DNA of 64,000 nucleotides from positions 124,001 to 188,000 of the forward strand of contig JACRPC010000030.1 in the NCBI GenBank assembly GCA_016214125.1, in the 5' to 3' direction. The position numbers were made by a program, and so were the translations under genes. This stretch comes from Rhodospirillales bacterium. Its GTDB lineage: Bacteria; Pseudomonadota; Alphaproteobacteria; Rhodospirillales; WMHbin7. Of this stretch, positions 42,151-52,800 are shown piece after piece; within the stretch, counting starts at the first letter, position 1, and the number at the start of each line of letters is the position of its first letter. A model generated the notes under the pieces. The model did no database searches. It was not told where the DNA came from and was given only the letters and a program-made list of their open reading frames with translations.

Positions 42151-43812
42151 TTAACCCTTGCGCTTTCGTTTCGTCGCCGGCTTGGCCGCCGCCGCTTTGG
42201 CCTTGGGCTTTGCCGCCTTTTTCTGGGCGGGCTTCGCCTTGGCCTTTCCGGGCGGGGCCTCGGGCGGCGCCGAGACCGAGACCTGGTCGAGACGCGAGCG
42301 CAGATCCTCGGGGATCTTGGGCGCCTTCTTGCCCAGCGCCGCTTCCAACCGATCGCAATAGGCGTTGATGATCCGCAGGCGGGCGAAATGCTTGTCGTTG
42401 CCCTCGATCAGCGTCCAGGGCGCGATGCGGGTGCTGGTGCGCTCGACCAGATCGTGGACCGCCAACTCGTAGAGGTCCCATTTCTCGCGGTTGCGCCAAT
42501 CCTCGTCGGTGAGCTTCCAGCGCTTGTATTCGATCTCCTCGCGCGCCTTGAAGCGTTTGGCCTGCTCGTCCTTGGTGATGTGGACCCAATATTTCATCAG
42601 CACGATGCCGTGCTCGACCAACTCGCGTTCGAAATCGTTGATCTCGGTGAAGGAGCGCATCCATTCATGCTCGGTGGCGAAGCCCTCGACCCGCTCCACC
42701 AGCACCCGGCCGTACCAGCTACGATCGAAGATGGTGACCCGGCCGGCGCGGGCGACATGGCGCCAGAAGCGCCAAAGATAATGCTGGGCGCGCTCCTCGT
42801 CGGTCGGCGCCGCCACCGGCACCACCCGGTAATCGCGGGCGTCCATCGCCGAAGTGAGACGGCGGATGGCCGAGCCCTTGCCGGCCGCGTCCCAGCCCTC
42901 GAAGACCATGATCGAGGAAACGCCTTGGGTGCGCGCCGCCCGATAGAGCATGTTGAGCCGGGCGCGCGCCTTGCGCATTTCCTCGCTGTAGGCTTCCGGC
43001 CCGGTCATGCGCAGGGTCATGTCGAGCCCGTCCAGAACCGAGCGCGCCGGGCGCAGGCTGGGCAGCTTGGCCGGCACCGGCTTGCGCGGCGTCTTTGCCG
43101 CTTCTTCGTTCATCCGGGTCTGGATGGCGTCGCGCAAGCGGGTGGCGACGATGAGCGAGCGGTAGCGCGGGTCGGCGCCCTCGACGATCACCCAGGGCGC
43201 CTGGCCGGTCGAGGTGCGCATCAAAGCGCGCTCGGCGGTGTTGGTGAATTTCTCATAATTGCGCCAATTCTCCCAGTCGGTGGGCGTGACGCGCCAGGCG
43301 GTGCGCGGGTCCTTTTCCAGATTCTTGAGCATCTTCTTCTGGGCCGATTTGCCCAGATGCATCCAGAATTTCAAGATCAGCGCGCCGTCGTCGGCCAGCA
43401 CTTTTTCAAACGAGATGATGCGGTCGAGTTCGGATTCGAAGGCCTTGGCGCTGATCGTGCCATGCACCCGATCGAGCACCGGCGCCGAATACCAGGAGCG
43501 CAGGAACAGCCCGATCTGCCCCTTGGGCGGCAGATCGCGCCAATAGCGCCAGAATTCCGGGCGCTCGCGCTCCTCGTCCGAGGCCACGCCATAGGCCCGG
43601 GTCACGATCCAGCGAGGGTCCATCCATTCGTTCAGGAGATTGACCGTCTCGCCCTTGCCGGCGCCGTCGACGCCGGCGAAAACCAGGATCACCGGAAACT
43701 TGCAGCCGCGCAGCGCCTGCTGGATATGGACCAGCTCGTTGCGCAGTTTGGGCGCCAGGGCGTCGAACTCTTCCTTGGCGATCTTCTGGCCCAATTCCGC
43801 CGTTTCAAACAT
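42151..43812 (-). CDS. pap: Polyphosphate:AMP phosphotransferase (double PPK2)
   Basis: 553 residues with two PPK2 domains. The first has Walker A-like GVDGAGKGETVNLL near residue 47, and the second has GWDAAGKGSAIRRL near residue 305. Two-domain class II PPK2 enzymes move phosphate from polyphosphate to AMP to give ADP. The C-terminus is a Lys/Ala/Pro tail of about 50 residues (for example KAAKPKAKAAAAKP), which may aid binding to polyphosphate. Stands alone, divergent from the sugar-phosphate transferase gene. Start ATG 43812. Confidence 0.9.
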   Translation of the reverse strand: MFETAELGQKIAKEEFDALAPKLRNELVHIQQALRGCKFPVILVFAGVDGAGKGETVNLLNEWMDPRWIVTRAYGVASDEERERPEFWRYWRDLPPKGQIGLFLRSWYSAPVLDRVHGTISAKAFESELDRIISFEKVLADDGALILKFWMHLGKSAQKKMLKNLEKDPRTAWRVTPTDWENWRNYEKFTNTAERALMRTSTGQAPWVIVEGADPRYRSLIVATRLRDAIQTRMNEEAAKTPRKPVPAKLPSLRPARSVLDGLDMTLRMTGPEAYSEEMRKARARLNMLYRAARTQGVSSIMVFEGWDAAGKGSAIRRLTSAMDARDYRVVPVAAPTDEERAQHYLWRFWRHVARAGRVTIFDRSWYGRVLVERVEGFATEHEWMRSFTEINDFERELVEHGIVLMKYWVHITKDEQAKRFKAREEIEYKRWKLTDEDWRNREKWDLYELAVHDLVERTSTRIAPWTLIEGNDKHFARLRIINAYCDRLEAALGKKAPKIPEDLRSRLDQVSVSAPPEAPPGKAKAKPAQKKAAKPKAKAAAAKPATKRKRKG

Positions 43813-43972
43813 CTTCTAAATCCCCCCCGATAACCCTGAAGGAAGTAAGGGTAGCCGATTTATCCACAGGACGCCAGACGGTTAGGCTGGAAAATCCCCA
43901 ACGTCTTGGAGCCGGGAATTTCCGTTCCTTTCGCATGGCGAGGCCGGCCGAATTTCAGTAGGTTGGCTGCCG

Positions 43973-44959
43973 ATGCTGTTGGCAACCCTCTTGGCCTTGG
44001 CCGCCTTTCTGTTCAGCCTCGCCGCCGTTCGCGGCGTGATGGTGCTGCTTGTCCGCCAAGCCATTCTCGATCATCCGAACGAGCGCTCGAGCCACAGCGT
44101 TCCCACGCCGCGCGGCGGCGGCATCGGTCTGCTGGCGGCGGTGCTGGCGGGCGGGTTGGTTTTGATCGGCCTCGGCCAGGCGCCCCGCGGTCTCGACGCC
44201 ATCCTGATCCTCGCCCTGGCTTTGGCCCTGCTGTCCTGGATCGACGATCGGCGCGGCCTGTCGCCCTTGGCGCGCTTTCCCGTCCAGGTCGCCGCCGTCA
44301 TCGCCGGCCTCTTCACCTTTGCCGCTCCGCCTTTGGTGCTGGGCCAAGCCGCCACCGGTTTCGACTGGGTGCTGGCCGGGATTTTCTGGCTGTGGTTCGT
44401 CAACCTCTTCAATTTCATGGACGGGATCGACGGCATCGCCGGCGTCGAGACCGCCGCCATCGCGCTGGGCGCGGCCTTGATCGCCATTCTGGCCGGTTCC
44501 AGCGACGGCGTGATGCCGCTGGCGATGATCCTGATGGCCAGCGCCATCGGGTTCCTGGTTTGGAATTGGGCGCCGGCCCGCATCTTCCTGGGCGATGTCG
44601 GCAGCATTCCCCTGGGCTTTCTGCAGGGCTGGCTGTTGCTCAAGCTGGCAGCCGGCGGAGCCTGGGCCGCCGCCCTCATCCTGCCCGCCGCCTATCTGGG
44701 CGACGCCACCCTCACCTTGCTGCGCCGTCTGATCCGGGGCGAAAAGATTTGGCAGGCGCACCGCAGCCATTTCTACCAGCGGGCCGTACAAAACGGCCTT
44801 GACCACGCCCAGGTGTCGCTGCGCTTCCTGATCGCCAACCTCATCCTGATCGCCCTGGCGGTGCTGTCGCTTGTCCATGCCTGGATCGCCCTGGCCCTGG
44901 CCGCGCTCACGGTGGCCGGGCTGCTGGTCAATCTGGCGCGCGCCAAGGCCGGGCCATGA
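43973..44959 (+). CDS. Undecaprenyl-phosphate sugar-1-phosphate transferase (WecA/WbpL family)
   Basis: 328 residues, about ten membrane segments. WecA-family motifs: RSSHSVPTPRGGGIGLL, SWIDDRRGLSP, NLFNFMDGIDGIAGVE, and FLGDVGSIPLGF. It moves a HexNAc-1-phosphate onto undecaprenyl phosphate on the inner face of the membrane and so starts an O-antigen unit. The next two genes make the matching dideoxy sugar, which is why I suggest a QuiNAc or FucNAc substrate (as with WbpL/WreU) rather than GlcNAc. ATG at 43973. Overlaps the next gene by four bases. Confidence 0.88.
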   Translation: MLLATLLALAAFLFSLAAVRGVMVLLVRQAILDHPNERSSHSVPTPRGGGIGLLAAVLAGGLVLIGLGQAPRGLDAILILALALALLSWIDDRRGLSPLARFPVQVAAVIAGLFTFAAPPLVLGQAATGFDWVLAGIFWLWFVNLFNFMDGIDGIAGVETAAIALGAALIAILAGSSDGVMPLAMILMASAIGFLVWNWAPARIFLGDVGSIPLGFLQGWLLLKLAAGGAWAAALILPAAYLGDATLTLLRRLIRGEKIWQAHRSHFYQRAVQNGLDHAQVSLRFLIANLILIALAVLSLVHAWIALALAALTVAGLLVNLARAKAGP

Positions 44960-45906
44960 AAGGTGCGGTCCTGGTCACCGGCGCCTCGGGCCTGGTGGGC
45001 GGCGCGGTCCTTCGCCATCTGTTGGCGGCCGGGCATCCGGTGGTCGCCGCCTTGCGCCGGCCGATGCCGATGCCCGATGGGGTGACGGTCCGCCCGATTG
45101 GCGATCTTGGCCCCGCCACCGATTGGCGGGCCGCCCTGGACGGCGTCGACGCCGTGGTGCATGCGGCGGCGCGCGTTCATCAGATCGACGAACCGCTTGG
45201 CGACGCCCTGGCCGTCTATCGCCAGGCCAATCGCGACGGCACGCTTGGGCTGGCCCGGCAGGCCCAAGAAGCCGGAGTCCGGCGCTTTGTTTTCATCAGC
45301 ACCGCCAAGGTGATGGGCGAGTCCTCGGCCCTTGGCCATCCTTTCACCGAAAACGATCCGCCCGCCCCCGCCGACGCCTACGCCGTCAGCAAATGGGAGG
45401 CCGAACAAGCCGTGATGGCGCTTCCCGGGCTGGAAAGCGTGGTGTTGCGCCCGCCCTTGGTTTATGGGCCGGGCGTCAAGGCCAATCTCCAATCCCTGAT
45501 GAAGGTTCTGGTGCGCGGCCTGCCGCTTCCCCTGGGTGCCGTTCGCAACCGGCGCAGTCTGGTCGGAGCGACCAATCTGGCCCAGGCGGTTCGCCTGGCC
45601 CTGACCCATCCCCAGGCGGTGGGGCGGACCTATTTGGTGAGCGATTGGACGGCGTCCTCGCCCGAACTGGTGCGCCAGATCGCCAAGGCCTTGGGGCGGT
45701 CGGCCCGCCTCTTGCCCGTTCCAAGCGGGCTCATCCGCCTGGGCGGCTGGCTGCTTGGGCGCCCGGAAATCGTCGAACGGGTCTTGGGATCGCTGGAAAT
45801 TTCCGCCAAGCGGCTGACCGAGGAGTTGGGCTGGAACCCCACCCTTCCGCCCGCCTTGGAACTGGCCCGCATGGCGGATGAATTTCGGGCCAAGCAAGGC
45901 TTGTAA
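44956..45906 (+). CDS. NAD-dependent 4-reductase/epimerase (WbpV/WreQ-like)
   Basis: 316 residues. NAD loop VTGASGLVGGAVL near residue 6; active-site FISTAKVMGES and the YAVSKWEAEQ pair (Tyr, Lys). Group of UDP-HexNAc ketoreductases that convert the 4-keto product of a WbpM-type dehydratase to UDP-QuiNAc or UDP-FucNAc. ATG overlaps the preceding gene by four bases; the dehydratase gene follows 49 bp later. Product stereochemistry at C4 is not readable from sequence. Also close to general UDP-glucose 4-epimerases, so the reaction is inferred from neighbours. Confidence 0.8.
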   Translation: MKGAVLVTGASGLVGGAVLRHLLAAGHPVVAALRRPMPMPDGVTVRPIGDLGPATDWRAALDGVDAVVHAAARVHQIDEPLGDALAVYRQANRDGTLGLARQAQEAGVRRFVFISTAKVMGESSALGHPFTENDPPAPADAYAVSKWEAEQAVMALPGLESVVLRPPLVYGPGVKANLQSLMKVLVRGLPLPLGAVRNRRSLVGATNLAQAVRLALTHPQAVGRTYLVSDWTASSPELVRQIAKALGRSARLLPVPSGLIRLGGWLLGRPEIVERVLGSLEISAKRLTEELGWNPTLPPALELARMADEFRAKQGL

Positions 45907-45955
45907 GAGGCCGCCCGAACCCCCAAAATGCGCCCGCCTTAAGAGGGTTTCGGAT

Positions 45956-47875
45956 TTGCCTTACCAGTTCAACCGCGGCCACCTGGTCTACCTGCATGAC
46001 GTCGTCATGGCGGGCCTGTCCTTCTTTGCCGCCCTCTATCTGCGCCTGGGCGACGAGACCTGGCAGCGCTTCGATTCCCGATCCCTTTTGTTGGGCATCG
46101 GGCTGATGGTGCTGATCGCCGCCGGAGTCTTCTGGTCGCTCAAGCTCTATAACGGGGTCTGGCGCTACGCCTCGCTCAACGATCTGATCGCCATCACCAA
46201 GGCGGCGACCCTGGTGATCTTGATTTTCGTGCCGCTGCTCTTTGCCGTCCTGCGCCTCGACGCCATGCCGCGCTCGGTGCCCTTCATCAACTGGTTCGTC
46301 CTGATGGCGCTTTTGGGCGGGCCGCGCTTTCTCTACCGCATGGCCAAGGACCGCCACATCACCTTCAAGATGGAGCGCGACGGCGTGCGCCGCATCCCGG
46401 TGCTTCTGGTGGGCGCCGGCGACGCGGCCGACCTGTTCATCCGCGCCATGGCCCGCGAGGGCGCGCCCTATCAGGTGGTGGGCATGCTGGCGATCAGCGA
46501 CGCCCGGGTGGGCCGCGCCATCCAGGGGATCGAGGCGCTGGGCACCCCGGCCGATCTCGAAGGCGCGGTGGCCGAGCTGTCCCGCCGGGGCCAGAAGCCG
46601 CAACGCCTGATCCTGACGCGCGACGATTTCGACGGCGCCCTGGTGGGCAAGCTGCTCGAAGGGGCGGAAACCCTGGGTCTGACCATGGCCCGGCTGCCCA
46701 AGATGACCGAATTGAAGGACGGCATTTCCGAGCGCGTCGAGCTTCGCCCGGTGGCGATCGAGGACCTTTTGGGCCGCCCGCAGACCGTGCTCGACCGCGA
46801 GGGCATGAGTGCCCTGGTCGCCCACCAGGTGGTGCTGATCACCGGCGCCGGCGGCTCGATCGGCGCCGAGCTGTGCCGGCAGGTGGCCGCCATGACGCCC
46901 TTGCGCCTGATCCTGCTCGACAACTCGGAATACGCCCTCTATTCGATCGATCTCGAGCTTTCGGAACTGCACCCCGCCGTTCCCCGGGCGGCCCGGATCG
47001 CCGACGTGCGCGATGGTCCGGCGCTCGCCCGCCTGATCGCCGAGACCCGCCCCGACATCGTCTTCCACGCCGCCGCCCTCAAGCACGTGCCGATGATCGA
47101 GGCCAATCCGATCGAAGGGGTGCTGACCAACACGATCGGCACCCGCAACGTTGCCGGCGCCTGCCGATCCGCCCGGGTCAAGGTGATGGTCACCATCTCC
47201 ACCGACAAGGCCGTCAACCCCACCAACGTTCTCGGGGTCAGCAAACGCCTGGCGGAAAGCTATTGCCAAGCCCTCGATGTCTACGAGCGCGATCACGATC
47301 ACGGCACCCGGTTCATGACGGTGCGTTTCGGCAACGTGCTGGGCTCGACCGGTTCGGTGGTGCCGCTCTTCCAGCGCCAATTGGCCGCCGGCGGGCCGCT
47401 CACCGTTACCCACCCCGAGGTGACGCGCTATTTCATGACCATCCGCGAGGCGGTCGAGCTGGTCTTGCAGGCCTCCGCCCTGGGCGCCAAGGGCGAGGAA
47501 TATCGCGGCAAAATCTTCGTGCTCGATATGGGGCCGCCGGTCCGCATTCTCGATCTGGCCCGCCAGTTGATCCGCCTGGCCGGGCTGCATCCCGACAAGG
47601 ACATTCCGATCGTCTTCACCGGTCTGCGGCCGGGCGAGAAGCTTTATGAGGAAATCCTGCACGCCGCCGAATCCACCCAGCCCAGCGAATGCGCCGGCAT
47701 CCTGGTGGCGGCGCCGCGCGCCGCCGAACTGGACGAGCTCGCCGCCGCCATCGCCAAGCTGGAAGCCGCTTGCCGTCGGGGCGATGCCCCCGCCGTGCTG
47801 GCCCACATCCGGACCCTGGTGCCGGAATACCGTGAACCCGACCACCATCCGAAATCCAAGGAGCCCCCTCCGTGA
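45956..47875 (+). CDS. Membrane UDP-HexNAc 4,6-dehydratase (WbpM/PglF family)
   Basis: 639 residues from TTG 45956 with AGAGGG upstream; an ATG at 45878 sits inside the previous gene. Four N-terminal membrane segments, a first nucleotide-like domain ([13 protein letters not shown]), and the catalytic [13 protein letters not shown] (296-305), [21 protein letters not shown]. The active triad in WbpM/PglF is Thr-Met-Lys; here it is Thr416, Leu426, Lys430, the Met being Leu. It should make UDP-2-acetamido-2,6-dideoxy-4-keto-hexose. Its end overlaps purH by four bases. Confidence 0.9.
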   Translation: MPYQFNRGHLVYLHDVVMAGLSFFAALYLRLGDETWQRFDSRSLLLGIGLMVLIAAGVFWSLKLYNGVWRYASLNDLIAITKAATLVILIFVPLLFAVLRLDAMPRSVPFINWFVLMALLGGPRFLYRMAKDRHITFKMERDGVRRIPVLLVGAGDAADLFIRAMAREGAPYQVVGMLAISDARVGRAIQGIEALGTPADLEGAVAELSRRGQKPQRLILTRDDFDGALVGKLLEGAETLGLTMARLPKMTELKDGISERVELRPVAIEDLLGRPQTVLDREGMSALVAHQVVLITGAGGSIGAELCRQVAAMTPLRLILLDNSEYALYSIDLELSELHPAVPRAARIADVRDGPALARLIAETRPDIVFHAAALKHVPMIEANPIEGVLTNTIGTRNVAGACRSARVKVMVTISTDKAVNPTNVLGVSKRLAESYCQALDVYERDHDHGTRFMTVRFGNVLGSTGSVVPLFQRQLAAGGPLTVTHPEVTRYFMTIREAVELVLQASALGAKGEEYRGKIFVLDMGPPVRILDLARQLIRLAGLHPDKDIPIVFTGLRPGEKLYEEILHAAESTQPSECAGILVAAPRAAELDELAAAIAKLEAACRRGDAPAVLAHIRTLVPEYREPDHHPKSKEPPP

Positions 47876-49449
47876 CCGACCGTCCCATCCGCCTGGCCCT
47901 GCTTTCCGTTTCCGACAAGACCGGATTGGTCGAATTTGCCCGCTATCTCGTCGGCCGGGGCGTGACGCTGCTCTCGACCGGCGGCACCGCCAAGGCGATC
48001 CGCGAGGCCGGCCTGGCGGTCACCGAGGTTTCCGACCATACCGGCTTTCCCGAAATGCTGGACGGCCGGGTGAAGACGCTGCATCCCACCGTGCATGGCG
48101 GGCTTCTGGGGGTGCGCGGCAACGCCAAACACGAACAGGCGATGGCCCAGCACCGCATCCCGCCCATCGATCTTCTGGTGGTGAATCTCTATCCCTTCGA
48201 GGCCACCGTGGCCAAGGGCGCCGATTACGACACCTCGGTCGAGAACATCGATATCGGCGGACCGGCGATGATCCGCTCGGCAGCCAAGAACCATGATTCG
48301 GTGACGGTGATCGTCGATCCCGCCGATTACCCCCGCGTCCAGGCGGCCATGGACGCCAATCAGGGCGCCACCACGCGGACCTTGCGCCAGGAACTGGCCG
48401 CCGCCGCCTACGCCCGCACCGGGGCGTACGACGCCGCGATCGCCGCCTGGTTCGCCCGCGAGCTGGGCCAGACCTTCCCCAAGCGTCTGGTGCTGGCCGG
48501 CGAATTGAAGCAGACGCTCCGCTACGGCGAGAATCCGCACCAGGCGGCCGCCTTCTACATTCACTCGACCAAGCGGCCGGGCGTTGCCACGGCGCGCCAG
48601 CTTCAGGGCAAGGAACTGTCCTACAACAACCTCAACGACACCGACGCCGCCTATGAGCTGGTGGCCGAGTTCGAGGAGCCGGCGGTGGCGATCATCAAGC
48701 ACGCCAACCCCTGCGGCGTGGCGGTCGGCCGAACCCTGCTTGACGCCTACGCCAAGGCGCTGGCCTGCGATCCGGTGAGCGCCTTCGGCGGCATCGTCGC
48801 CGTCAACCGGCCGCTCGACGGCGCCACCGCCCAGGAGATCGCCAAGCTGTTCACCGAAGTGGTGATCGCGCCCGAGGCCGACGACCCGGCGACGGCCGCC
48901 TTTGCGGCCAAGAAGAATCTGCGGCTTCTGGTGGCGGGCGGCCTGCCCGATCCGGCGGAAGCCGGCATGGGTCTGAAGGCGCTGGCGGGCGGCTATCTGT
49001 TGCAAAGCCGCGACGGGGGCCGGGTGACCCAGGACGCGCTCAAGCTGGTGACCAAGCGCGCGCCTAGCGCCGCCGAGCTGGCCGATCTGCTGTTCGCCTT
49101 CCGAGTCTGCAAGCATGTGAAGTCGAACGCCATCGTCTACGCCAAGGACGGCGCCACGGTTGGCGTCGGCGCTGGTCAGATGAGCCGGGTCGATTCGGCG
49201 CGCATCGCGGCCTGGAAATCGGCCGAGGCCGCCAAAGAGGCCGGACGGGCCGAACCGCTCGCCAAGGGCTCGGTGGTGGCCTCCGACGCCTTCTTCCCCT
49301 TCGCCGACGGCCTGTTGGCCGCTGCCGAAGCGGGCGCCACGGCGGTCATCCAGCCCGGCGGCTCGATGCGCGACGAGGAGGTGATCAAGGCCGCCGACGA
49401 AAAAGGCTTGGCGATGGTCTTCACCGGCCTGCGCCATTTCCGCCATTAA
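47872..49449 (+). CDS. purH: Bifunctional purine enzyme PurH (AICAR transformylase/IMP cyclohydrolase)
   Basis: 525 residues. The N-terminal MGS-like IMP cyclohydrolase domain shows [30 protein letters not shown] and [12 protein letters not shown]; the C-terminal AICAR formyltransferase has [24 protein letters not shown], and [10 protein letters not shown]. It carries out the last two steps of IMP synthesis. ATG overlaps the dehydratase stop (4 bases), so a housekeeping purine gene is coupled to a surface sugar operon. A YbjQ-family gene follows 15 bp later. Confidence 0.97.
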   Translation: MTDRPIRLALLSVSDKTGLVEFARYLVGRGVTLLSTGGTAKAIREAGLAVTEVSDHTGFPEMLDGRVKTLHPTVHGGLLGVRGNAKHEQAMAQHRIPPIDLLVVNLYPFEATVAKGADYDTSVENIDIGGPAMIRSAAKNHDSVTVIVDPADYPRVQAAMDANQGATTRTLRQELAAAAYARTGAYDAAIAAWFARELGQTFPKRLVLAGELKQTLRYGENPHQAAAFYIHSTKRPGVATARQLQGKELSYNNLNDTDAAYELVAEFEEPAVAIIKHANPCGVAVGRTLLDAYAKALACDPVSAFGGIVAVNRPLDGATAQEIAKLFTEVVIAPEADDPATAAFAAKKNLRLLVAGGLPDPAEAGMGLKALAGGYLLQSRDGGRVTQDALKLVTKRAPSAAELADLLFAFRVCKHVKSNAIVYAKDGATVGVGAGQMSRVDSARIAAWKSAEAAKEAGRAEPLAKGSVVASDAFFPFADGLLAAAEAGATAVIQPGGSMRDEEVIKAADEKGLAMVFTGLRHFRH

Positions 49450-49464
49450 CCCAGGGAGGAAGCG

Positions 49465-49788
49465 ATGATTCTCACCACCACCGGCTCGGTCGAGGGCAAG
49501 CGGATCGTGGCCTATCTCGGCATCGTTTCCGGCGAGGCCATACAGGGCACCAACATCTTCAAGGATTTGTTCGCCGGCATCCGCGACATCGTCGGCGGCC
49601 GCTCCGGCGCCTATGAAGGCGAAATCCGCAAGGCGCGCGACGCGGCGATGAAGGAGATGGCCGACGAGGCCGCCCAGTTGGGTGCCGACGCCGTGGTCGC
49701 CATCGACATGGACTATCAGGCGATCGGCGGCGACGCCAAGACGCTCCTCATGGTCAGCGTCAACGGCACCGCCGTGAAGCTGGGCTGA
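49465..49788 (+). CDS. YbjQ/UPF0145 family protein
   Basis: 107 residues: [55 protein letters not shown]. This is the YbjQ (UPF0145) family, a small pentameric fold sometimes annotated as heavy-metal-binding; function unknown. GGGAGG site before ATG 49465, 15 bp after purH, so probably co-transcribed. Convergent with the glutamate dehydrogenase gene, 30 bp between ends. Confidence 0.9.
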   Translation: MILTTTGSVEGKRIVAYLGIVSGEAIQGTNIFKDLFAGIRDIVGGRSGAYEGEIRKARDAAMKEMADEAAQLGADAVVAIDMDYQAIGGDAKTLLMVSVNGTAVKLG

Positions 49789-49795
49789 GGCCGCC

Positions 49796-49827
49796 CCGGC
49801 GCTATTTGCCCCCCGGCGTTATTTGCC
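49796..49827. repeat. 15-bp duplication at the end of the glutamate dehydrogenase gene
   Basis: CCGGCGCTATTTGCC (49796-49810) and CCGGCGTTATTTGCC (49813-49827), one change. The second copy holds the last two codons and the stop of the dehydrogenase gene; the first repeats Gly-Lys-stop just beyond it, in another frame. Confidence 0.75.
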
Positions 49828-52800
49828 CAGGCCGGCGCGGAGTTGGCGGGAGACGAAGGCCAGGCCGGCCACATCGGGCTGGCCGTGGCTTTTCAATTCC
49901 GCCAGCAACTGATCGACCCGTTCCACCGCCGCCTTGTTGGCCTCGATCCAGCGCTCGAGCGCCCCCTCGGCGGTCCCACCCTCGGCCAGCGCCAGGCGGG
50001 CCAGGTCACGCTGCAGCCCGTGGAACTCCTCGATCAGCGAGGCCAGGGCCAGCTTCTGCCAATGGGTGCCGCCGGTGGCGCTTTCCGCCGAGCGCCGCAA
50101 CCAGCCCAGGCCGAAGCGGGCGCCGACCGCGAAATAGAGCCGGGCCACCTCGGCGATGGCGCGCTTGAATTCGGCCCCGATGGCGATGATGTCGGGCGCG
50201 GCGGCCAGGATGACTAGGCTGGCCACCCGCCAGGCCAAATCCTTGGGCGCGCCCTGGTCGGTGAGCTTGCGGGCCCGTTCCTCGACCGGGCGGCGCACAT
50301 CCTCGCCCAGCACGCCCGCCAGCGCCTCGGCCATGTCGGCGACGCCGGGCGCCAGGCTCGCCACCTGGGCGCCGATGTCGAGGGTTTCGCCCTGGCGCAA
50401 AAGCCACAGCGTCACCCGCTCGACCAGCCGGTTGGTTTCCAAGAGCATGTGGGTCTGGGTGGGGGCAGGAATCGATTCGTCGGTCATCACCTCTTCCCAC
50501 AGCTCGCGCAGGCCGAAGCTGTCGCGCACGATCATGTAGGAGCGGGCGATGGCGATCGGCGGCATGCCGGTCTTTTCCATCACCTGGGCGATGAAGGTGG
50601 CGCCCACCCGGTTGATCATCGAGTTGGTGACGTGGGTGGCGATGATGTCGCGCTTCAGGCGGTGCTGGCGGATGGCTTCGGGGTAGCGCTCGTAGAGCGC
50701 CTTGGGGAAGTAGCGCATCAGCTCGCCTTCCAAAAGCGGCTGGTCGGGCAGATCGCTTTTCAGGATGTCGTCATAGAGCCAGATTTTCCCATAAGCCAGC
50801 AACACCGCGATCTCCGGACGCGTCAGCCCCTTGCCGGCGGCCTGGCGCTCGGCCAGGGCCTCGTCGTCGGGCAGGCCCTCGATCGCCCGGTCGAGCCGGC
50901 CCAGCCGCTCCAGATGGCGCATCAGCCGGGCCTGCTGGTCGAGAAGATCGACCCCCTGCACCTCGGCAAGCGTGATCGCCAGGGTCTGCATGATGTTGTC
51001 GCGCAGCACCAGGGCGGCGACCTCGTCGGTCATCTCGACCAGAAGTTGGTCGCGCTGCTTGAGGGTGAGATCGCCCTGGGCGACGATGGCGTTCAGGAGA
51101 ATCTTGATGTTGACCTCGTGATCTGAGGTGTCGACGCCGGCGGAATTGTCGATGGCGTCGGTGTTGATCCGCCCGCCCTTCAAGCCGTAGGCGATGCGCG
51201 CCGCCTGGGTCATGGCCAGGTTGGCGCCTTCGCCCACCACCTTGCAGTGAAGCTGCTCGGCATCGACCCTAAGCGCGTCGTTGGCGCGATCGCCGGCCTC
51301 GGCGTTGCTTTGGGCGCGCGCCTTGACGAAGGTGCCAATGCCACCGAACCACAACAGATCGACCGGCGCCTTCAGGAGCGCCTTGGCGAGTTCGGCGGGC
51401 GGCAGGGAATCGGCCTCGATGCCGAAGCGGGCCTTCATCTCCGGGCTGAGCTTGACCGCTTTGGCGGCCCGCTCGAAGATGCCGCCGCCCTTGGAGATAC
51501 GCTTGGCTTCGTAGTCGGCCCAGGAGGAGCGCGGCAGCTTGAACAGCCGCTCGCGCTCGGCGAACGAGGCCTGGGGATCGGGATCGGGATCGACGAAGAT
51601 GTGGCGGTGATCCATCGCCGCCACCAATTTGATGTGCTCGGAGCGCAGCATGCCGTTGCCGAAAACGTCGCCCGACATGTCGCCGACGCCGACCACGGTG
51701 AAATCCTGGCTTTGGGTGTCGTGACCCATTTCGCGGAAGTGGCGGCGCACCGCCACCCAGGCGCCGCGCGCCGTGATGCCCATGCCCTTGTGGTCGTAGC
51801 CCTTGGAGCCGCCCGAGGCGAAGGCGTCGCCCAGCCAGAAGCCGTAATCTTCGGAAATGGCGTTGGCGATGTCGGAGAAGGTGGCGGTGCCCTTGTCGGC
51901 CGCCACCACCAGATAGGGATCGTCGCCGTCCAGCCTTTTGACGTCCCTGGGGGCGACGATGGCGCCCGCCACCAGATTGTCGGTGATGTCCAAGAGCCCG
52001 CGCATCAGGGTGCGGTAGCATTCGATGCCCTCGGCCAGGAAGGCCTCGCGGCCGCCTTCCTTGGGCGGGCGCTTGACGACGAAACCGCCCTTCGCCCCCA
52101 CCGGCACGATGACGGCGTTCTTCACCATCTGCGCCTTCATCAGGCCCAGAATCTCGGTGCGGAAATCCTCGGGCCGGTCCGACCAGCGGATGCCGCCGCG
52201 CGCCACCATGCCGCCGCGCAGATGCACCGCCTCGACTCTTGGGCTGTAGACCCAGGTTTCCGCCATCGGCCGCGGCAGCGGCAGATCGGTCACCGTCCGG
52301 CTGTCGATCTTGAACGAGACGTAGGCTTTGGGCGATCCGTCGGGGGCGGGTTGGAAGAAATTGGTGCGCCGGGTCGATTCGATCAGATTGAGGAAACGGC
52401 GCAGGATGCGGTCTTCGTCGGCGTTGGTCACCTGGTCGAGCGCCTGGGCCAAAGCCGCCTCGATTGGCGCGCCGTCGCCCGCGCCCTTGGGATCGAAGCG
52501 GGCGCGGAACAGCCGGGCCAGATCGCGGGCGATGCCCGGATTGGCGGCCAGCGCGCGCTCCATGTAGGCCAGGCTGAAGCCGATGCCGGCCTGACGCAGA
52601 TACTTGGCCAGGGCGCGCAGGACCGTGACTTCGCGCCAATCAAGCCCGGCCAAAAGCACCAGGCGGTTGAGGCCGTCATCCTCGAGCGCGCCCGACCAGA
52701 CCTTGGCGAAGGCTTCCTCGATCCGCTCGCGCACCGCCAAGGGATCGGCACCGCCGGCATCAAGCCCGAAATCATGCAGCCAGACCGTGGGGCCGGCGTT

